This document shows, piece after piece, positions 58,990 to 64,000 of a stretch of DNA of 64,000 nt. Position 1 is the first letter of the stretch; every line of letters begins with the position of its first letter. The notes beneath the pieces are model-generated. The model was not told the origin of the DNA. It ran no database searches and saw nothing but the letters and a program-made list of their open reading frames with translations. A program made the position numbers and the translations under genes. The stretch comes from Erythroxylum novogranatense (Eukaryota; Streptophyta; Magnoliopsida; Malpighiales; Erythroxylaceae), in the NCBI GenBank assembly GCA_029891385.1, contig CM057233.1:36253540-36317539 (forward strand). The letters are read 5' to 3'.

Positions 58990-60549
58990 TGATCGCGGCT
59001 CTGTCAATGCGATCTTGCGATCGATCCTTAGAAACCGGTCAAATATAATAAATTCCAAGATTGCGGTATAGGTTGCAATCCTCGGGTCGTCTCACTTAAT
59101 TGGAACCAAGTGAAAAAGGTCTAAGCTAGCCTATATGTCAAAAATTGCAATGGAAGTTGATAAAATGGGGGTTTGGTATTTTTGTCAAACTGGTAAAGTA
59201 ATCAAAACTGAACAAAAAAAAATAAAAGAATATTTTTGGAATTTTGTAAATGATGCAATTAACAAAATATCGATAAAATCAAATTGATAAAATCCTCTTG
59301 AAAATGAGGCTCAAAGCTATCACAGCTTCAAGAATAATTTTCGTGGATACAATCCACTAAGTTTTGAAAGATCAACCCTAAAGGACTCTTTAGGTCCAAA
59401 GATTTAATTAATGAACTCCATCATTTAAATCTTTGTTAAAAACCTTAGTGTGAAAATAGACAAGCAATTGCAATTGGTCAATTGAATAAAACACAACAAT
59501 CTCAATCAAACACAACTAGGCAGATTGAAGACCGTAATTACAATATCCAATGACATATATGAAACTTCATATATTAAGCATCAAGATGTTCTACAAATTA
59601 CTTTGTCCAAATCAAACATAGTTATCAGCACACGGTTAAACTATAACAATGCTAATCTAAATATATCGATGCAATCCTCTAACTCGAAGTCACACAAATA
59701 TAAATAGACTTGAATACTATGTGATTACTCCCTTCTAAGCTTCATGAACTCAAGCCATTGCTACATCTTCAAGAGGAAGGTTGGCTTAGCTACGCATGAC
59801 TCCGGTTGATCCCTCTGATACTGGAGAATGAACGATGCTCATGTTGACAGAAGATGCTGACGGTGGTGGTGGCAACGGTGGTGATGATGAAAATGTGAGG
59901 ATGGAATCGAATGTCGTCTCCTTCTTCTGCTTCCAGAGTCTGCGTGTTCGAAGTTTTTCTCTGTCTCTCGTCTCCCCTTTCTCTGATCTCTCGTCTCCCC
60001 TTTCTCTGATCTCTCCTCTCCCCTTTCTCTGATCTCTCCCTTTCATGACCTAAAACGACAAGTTTTTATATGATGGAGCGCGAGCCGGGTCGAACAGTGA
60101 GATAAACTTTCCATAAAAAGTTAGATATCTGCTCGTACGTCGCGACGAATAAAATAAACAAATCAAATTCGTCGCGACGTGTACAATCGCCTACTCTTCG
60201 CGTCGTGTGCATCGCCGTGCTTCGCGACGTGCGGAAGTGCTGTGCTCGTCGCGTCGTGTGAGATGCCATGCGTCGCGACGTGCGGAAAGATCTATGGCTG
60301 TTGACTTCCTGACGTTGACTCCTTTGTTCCTGCCATAAGATAATAACAACAATTTGCAGTACCAATTGTCCCAATAAAAATTGTAGAGAAATAAGTATCA
60401 AATCATGACAATTTACTGACAAATTAAGAATTGAAAGAACTCGATATGAGGAACCAATTTAAGCACAAAAAATCATCAATTAGGAGTCAACACATGCACA
60501 AGCAGCTATAAAAATGCAGCCAATTCATAGTATAAACTTGGCTCAATCA
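58990..60549 (-). repeat. 3' LTR (1,560 bp) with CGTCGCGACG units
   Basis: Bounded by TGATCGCGG and GGCTCAATCA. It contains a 23-bp tandem repeat (TCGTCTCCCCTTTCTCTGA-type, about 59966-60040, three units) and at 60134-60290 a cluster of palindromic units: TACGTCGCGACGAA, TTCGTCGCGACGTG, CTTCGCGACGTGCGG, CTCGTCGCGTCGTGTG and GCGTCGCGACGTGCGG. Confidence 0.75.
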
Positions 60550-60564
60550 AATTCCCCCACACTT
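60550..60564 (-). promoter_or_regulatory. Polypurine tract
   Basis: Plus strand AATTCCCCCACACTTAG, so the minus strand TAAGTGTGGGGGAATT directly precedes the LTR start TGATTGAGCC. A second similar stretch (CTCCCCACACTTG) at about 61930 may be an internal relic or second priming site. Confidence 0.75.
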
Positions 60565-62154
60565 AGACCTTTGTACTCCTGGACAAAGTTTACAAGAGTA
60601 AAAAAGAATACAAGAGAAAAAGAAAATAACAGCCATGCTCAAAACAATAAAATGAAATTGACGCAAGTTACTTCCTCAGAATTCAACCACAGCAAAATGA
60701 AAGAGTGCTACTAAAATAAACATCGAAAGAATTCAAGTATAAGAGATTGAACAGAAGAGATAGCACTCAAGATATAGTGTTTTCGCTCAGCTCACTTGTG
60801 TCTAGGGATATTTTTCTCTCAATCTACTTAATCCATCTCTTACCATAAGCTTGTGTCAATTCTATTTCTCCACCACTAAAACTATCATTCTAAAGATCAA
60901 GAGGACTTTGAGGGTTGTAATGTATGGAAGGCTAAATGAAATGGATGAACGGAAAGAAAGAAAATATGAGCATATGCACTAAACAAATAATTGATGCCAT
61001 AAACAGGATGTTTCTTTATTTGCTGTTCATGCAACATATGCTGCATAAATTGTTATTGAACTTGTTTTTTCTGCTTTTCTTCTTCTTTATATATATATAT
61101 ATATATATATATTGAATTTTGAACATTTTAGAGACATTGTCTCTTTCTGGACACTTTTTTTTTGACAAATAACTGATAACACCACAAAGATATGAATGCA
61201 AATGCTCATAATAGGAGGGCTCAAAGGGGTTGGCAAGGGATAAATGTATAGTGGACAGTGTTTAGGAAAATAGGTTGAGAAAGGAACGCCTCTATCATAT
61301 CAACAAAAATTCAGTCCATTAAGCTTCAAGTAAGAATTGAAACAAGTTCTAAAAAAGAATGAAATAAGTAGATGCACACAAAGATAGAAGAAAAGTTATG
61401 GCTCAAATATCCTTCCACAAGGGTATAATCTCCATGTACAATCTCAAGTCTCAAAAACTCACAATGCCACTTTGTTAGCATGCTTCCATTCACTTTGAAT
61501 TGAGGACATTGAAAGCAAGATTTTGTCAAGGTCAATTATCATTAAAAGGATGGAAGGTGTTTTCAAAAACTCAAGCATCATTTTGAAACTAGTAAAAGCT
61601 TTGAAAACAAAAACCACAAAAGTCCAGTGCGAGAGAAATTTGAAATGAGTGGAAGAATTAAGCACAGAATCATTCATGCATGAGTATTGCATCGCGACGT
61701 GTAGAAGCAGACGTCGAGACGTATGGACGTCACGACGTATACAGAATCTGAAGAACGTTTCGCAGCGACGTGTGGACACTCGTCGCGACGAAGAAGTGCA
61801 AAATGACAGCAAGAATAGAAAATTCTCCAAGTTTATCAGCAGAATGTACCAATTGGCCAACAATTCATATTGTCCTCAATGAAGGATAATATCAACAGTC
61901 ATACAATGTGAAAAATAAATAGGGAAACAACTCCCCACACTTGAAGCACACATTGTCCTCAATGAAAAGTAGAGGAAAGAAAAGAGCAGAAGAAGAAAGC
62001 ACAAAAATCATAGATTGATCAAGAAGTGGATTAAGTCAAATACAAAAGAAACAAAAGAACTAAAGAACTAAATACAGGAAGAAAAGACAACAAAAGGAAA
62101 GAAATACAATGAAAGAAAAGAAGTACAATAACAGAAAAGAACTAAAAGACAAAG
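60565..62154 (-). other. Non-coding 3' region of the last element
   Basis: No coding frame supported. It contains a (TA)n run at about 61088-61112. A second cluster of CGTCGCGACG-type units lies at 61688-61795 (ATCGCGACGTG, GACGTCGAGACGTA, ACGTCACGACGTAT, CAGCGACGTGTGG, CTCGTCGCGACGAAG). Twice it carries CATTGTCCTCAATGAA next to a pyrimidine tract (61880 and 61950). Confidence 0.55.
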
Positions 62155-63438
62155 CTAAGGCAGAGGATCATCAGCTGGTGGGTCCGGAGGAGCAGCGTGT
62201 GAAGTACTAGGACCAGCTGAAGGATCCTGAGGAACAGGAGGGATGGGCAGCTGCAGGCGATCTGCAATAAGAGTGAACATCGTCTGGTAATACTGGCGGT
62301 CTGCAGCCATTTGAGCCTCCATACGTCGCAAGTCGCCGCGAAGAAGGGCGATCGAATCAGAGGAGGCGGAAGGGGAGGGAATGTGATCATGAGGAGGAAC
62401 CTCGGGCGGAGTAACAAGAACAGGAGGGGGAGGAACAGGGGTAGGAGAAGAAGGTGGGGAAAGGGTAGATGGGGTAGGAAGGCCATGAGGCTGACGAAGA
62501 CGGATGTACCTGAAAGTAGGGGCAGGCTCGAAGGTAAGGTCGGTCGGATGTTCCGGAACCCGATAGGCCCGGAACATGTCAGTGATGAGGTGAGGAAAGA
62601 TGAGAGAATGGTTGGGGTTGGTGGAGAGGATACATTGAAAAAGGGCAGAGGTGATGGCATGGGCGAGATCGATTGGCCGACCGACCATCAACAGATAAAT
62701 GTACAGAGCTTGCTCCTTAGGAACTATGGCTAGGTGGGAAGTAGGGAGGATGTTGTTGCAAATAAAATGAAGCCATGGACGGGCTTCAGATCGAAGGTCA
62801 GCGCGGCGAAGATAACGCTGAGCGCCCCTGGGTTGATACCATTCAATACCCTCAGGGCAGAGAGTATGAAGAACATCATCCCACGGGTACTCATGTATGA
62901 ACTCCGCGTAGTGGCAACGGGGTGTGGGAGGAAGCTGATAATGCTCCCGAATAGAGATGGAAGTAAAGGCACGGGGAATGGAGACACCACGAAACGCAAT
63001 GCCATAAGAGCCTGAGTAGCGGGCACGGGTGTAGTACTGGCGGACGAAGGTGATGTTCCCAGAGGTACGGGTATGGGCAAGGGTGATGAGGTTGAGTATG
63101 AAGAGTTGGCGGACAAATGGGTTAGTGGCAGGGGTCAAAGGAAAAGGTTTTTCCTTCAGTATGGCTCGGGCCTCAGTTTTGGCAGCCAGGGCAACATACT
63201 CCGGATCAACCTGGGAAGAAGAGGAATGGGTAGGGGAGAGATGGTGGTGCGAAGAATGTGAGGGTTGAGGAGAGGGAGAATTAGCAGAGAAAACCCCTAA
63301 GGAAGGTGGAGAGACGGCGGGATGAGGGGAAGCAGGTGGAGCAGAAATAAACTCATCAAGCGAGTGCTCAGGAGAAGGAAGGAGATGAGAAAGGGTCGTG
63401 GGACGCTGGGACTTGCTAACGTTCTTTGTGCGAGGCAT
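62155..63438 (-). CDS. 427-residue plant retroelement protein, PF20167-like
   Basis: An uninterrupted frame starting MPRTKNVSKSQRPTT. Residues 1-90 are Pro/Ser/His-rich and probably disordered. The centre has the plant-transposon domain pattern: AKTEARAILKEKPFP, NPFVRQLFILNLITLAHTRT, NITFVRQYYTRARY, IAFRGVSIPRAFTSISIREH, EGIEWYQPRGAQRYLRRADL, RPWLHFICNNILPTSHLAIV, EQALYIYLLMVGRPIDLAHA and LIFPHLITDMFRAYRVP. A Pro-rich linker and a short helix (LLRGDLRRMEAQMAADRQYY) follow. Function unknown; such frames are carried by LTR elements. Its intactness suggests a fairly young copy. Confidence 0.7.
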   Translation of the reverse strand: MPRTKNVSKSQRPTTLSHLLPSPEHSLDEFISAPPASPHPAVSPPSLGVFSANSPSPQPSHSSHHHLSPTHSSSSQVDPEYVALAAKTEARAILKEKPFPLTPATNPFVRQLFILNLITLAHTRTSGNITFVRQYYTRARYSGSYGIAFRGVSIPRAFTSISIREHYQLPPTPRCHYAEFIHEYPWDDVLHTLCPEGIEWYQPRGAQRYLRRADLRSEARPWLHFICNNILPTSHLAIVPKEQALYIYLLMVGRPIDLAHAITSALFQCILSTNPNHSLIFPHLITDMFRAYRVPEHPTDLTFEPAPTFRYIRLRQPHGLPTPSTLSPPSSPTPVPPPPVLVTPPEVPPHDHIPSPSASSDSIALLRGDLRRMEAQMAADRQYYQTMFTLIADRLQLPIPPVPQDPSAGPSTSHAAPPDPPADDPLP

Positions 63439-64000
63439 AACCTGTAAACAAAATGGAACAGAAAAGAAAAATCAATAAGGAATTAAGCACAAATCAGCCT
63501 CCTCGTCACGACGTGTGGGCAGACGCCGCGGCGAGGCCAAGTCCTCGACTAGACGTCGTGACGTGCTGAAGCAAACGTCGCGGCGAGACAAGGTACTTCA
63601 TATGTCGCGACGAGGCAATGCACTCTTCGCAGCGTATGGCAATTTTCTTCAGACGCATCGCTGCGAGCAATCGCTGGTCGTAGGAAACCTAACTCATACC
63701 TACTAACAGGGAAGACAAAAAACAAGAAGAAACAAGACAATGGGACACTTACTGAAGTCGAAGACGCACGAAGGAAGGTGGATGTGGGTATAGCAACACT
63801 GAGAGGGCGAACGGAGAGAGCGAACAGAGAGAGCGAGAGCAACGTAGACGGCGGGAAAAGAAGAGACTAAGAAAAAGAAGAAAAAGAAGAAGAAGAAGAA
63901 GCGGCGAAAGAAGTTGGAACGTCGCAACGTGAAAAGACAAGAAGGGCTCCGAACAAATGCGAAGACCGCAGGACATAAGGGGCAAAAAGGGTATTTCAAA
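63439..64000 (-). other. Leader upstream of the 427-residue frame
   Basis: Contains a third cluster of the palindromic family at 63500-63680 (CGTCACGACGTG, CGCCGCGGCGAGG, GACGTCGTGACGTGC, AACGTCGCGGCGAG, TGTCGCGACGAGG) and AACGTCGCAACGTG at 63918. A GAAGAA-rich run lies at about 63868-63902. No LTR boundary or primer site is seen before the window ends. Confidence 0.5.

Larger units (their letters stand above)
58990..64000 (-). mobile_element. LTR element with PF20167-like open frame, incomplete in window
   Basis: The 3' LTR is at 58990-60549, then a purine tract, about 1.6 kb non-coding, a 427-codon frame and a leader running off the window. TG at 58990 follows CCATG of the interrupted integrase. 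The AAGTGTGGGGGAATT purine tract and accessory frame recall Athila/Tat-type or LARD elements, but no RT or integrase is in view, so class is unproven. Confidence 0.7.

Noticed and set aside
62311..63268. Arg/Gly-rich frames on the plus strand opposite the 427-codon frame
   Set aside because: Antisense shadows of the Pro/Ser-rich coding sequence.
63840..63905. Polypurine tract of another element
   Set aside because: The GAAGAA run is not followed by a TG...CA terminus or repeated sequence and looks like simple-sequence DNA.
1..64000. rRNA genes, canonical tRNA genes or organelle DNA insertions
   Set aside because: No conserved rRNA stretches, complete tRNA boxes or plastid/mitochondrial gene motifs were found by eye on either strand.

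Overview
This is a nuclear segment of a eudicot genome. The evidence is a spliced lipase gene with nine GT-AG exons, AT-rich intergenic DNA, a Stowaway-like MITE, two miniature LTR retroelements (TRIMs) and several layers of Copia and chromovirus-type Gypsy retrotransposons. Only two host genes look intact: the lipase (12439-17171, +) and a small two-exon gene for a 63-residue membrane protein (50664-50990, +). They lie in the two transposon-poor islands. I do not assign a species.

Layout. 1-820: AT-rich repeats and half of a SWIB-domain gene fragment on the minus strand. 821-10341: a 9.5-kb Copia element (minus) with both LTRs, primer-binding site, polypurine tract, gag, protease, integrase, RT/RNase H and an extra 3' reading frame. 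It is inserted into the SWIB-like sequence. 10342-12438: the other half of that fragment, a 271-bp TRIM, a MITE and the lipase upstream region. 12439-17171: lipase. 18026-25925: a decayed Copia element (minus) split by a 3,977-bp solo LTR (20730-24706). 25926-26400: a Gypsy protease fragment. 27270-47542: an old deleted Gypsy element (plus). Its left LTR holds a solo LTR (28090-39570), which itself holds an 8.5-kb chromovirus (30799-39344, minus). Its right LTR holds another solo LTR (43335-46370). 48280-49150: gag remnant. 49807-50279: TRIM. 50664-50990: small gene. 53700-54400: hAT transposase remnant. 55864-58989: a truncated sister of the chromovirus. 58990-64000: start of another LTR element (minus) with a 427-codon open frame. 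It runs off the window.

The most unusual signal is a short cassette rich in palindromes inside several LTRs. Its flanks are conserved between LTR families, but its content differs: AAGTCGACTT units in one, GCACGTCGCGACGTGC units in others, GCG-rich or GCTCAG-rich units in further ones. The CGTCGCGACG type also recurs in the LTR, leader and interior of the element at 58990-64000, which is not closely related. All boundaries, target-site duplications and splice sites were read by eye, with no alignment or database search.
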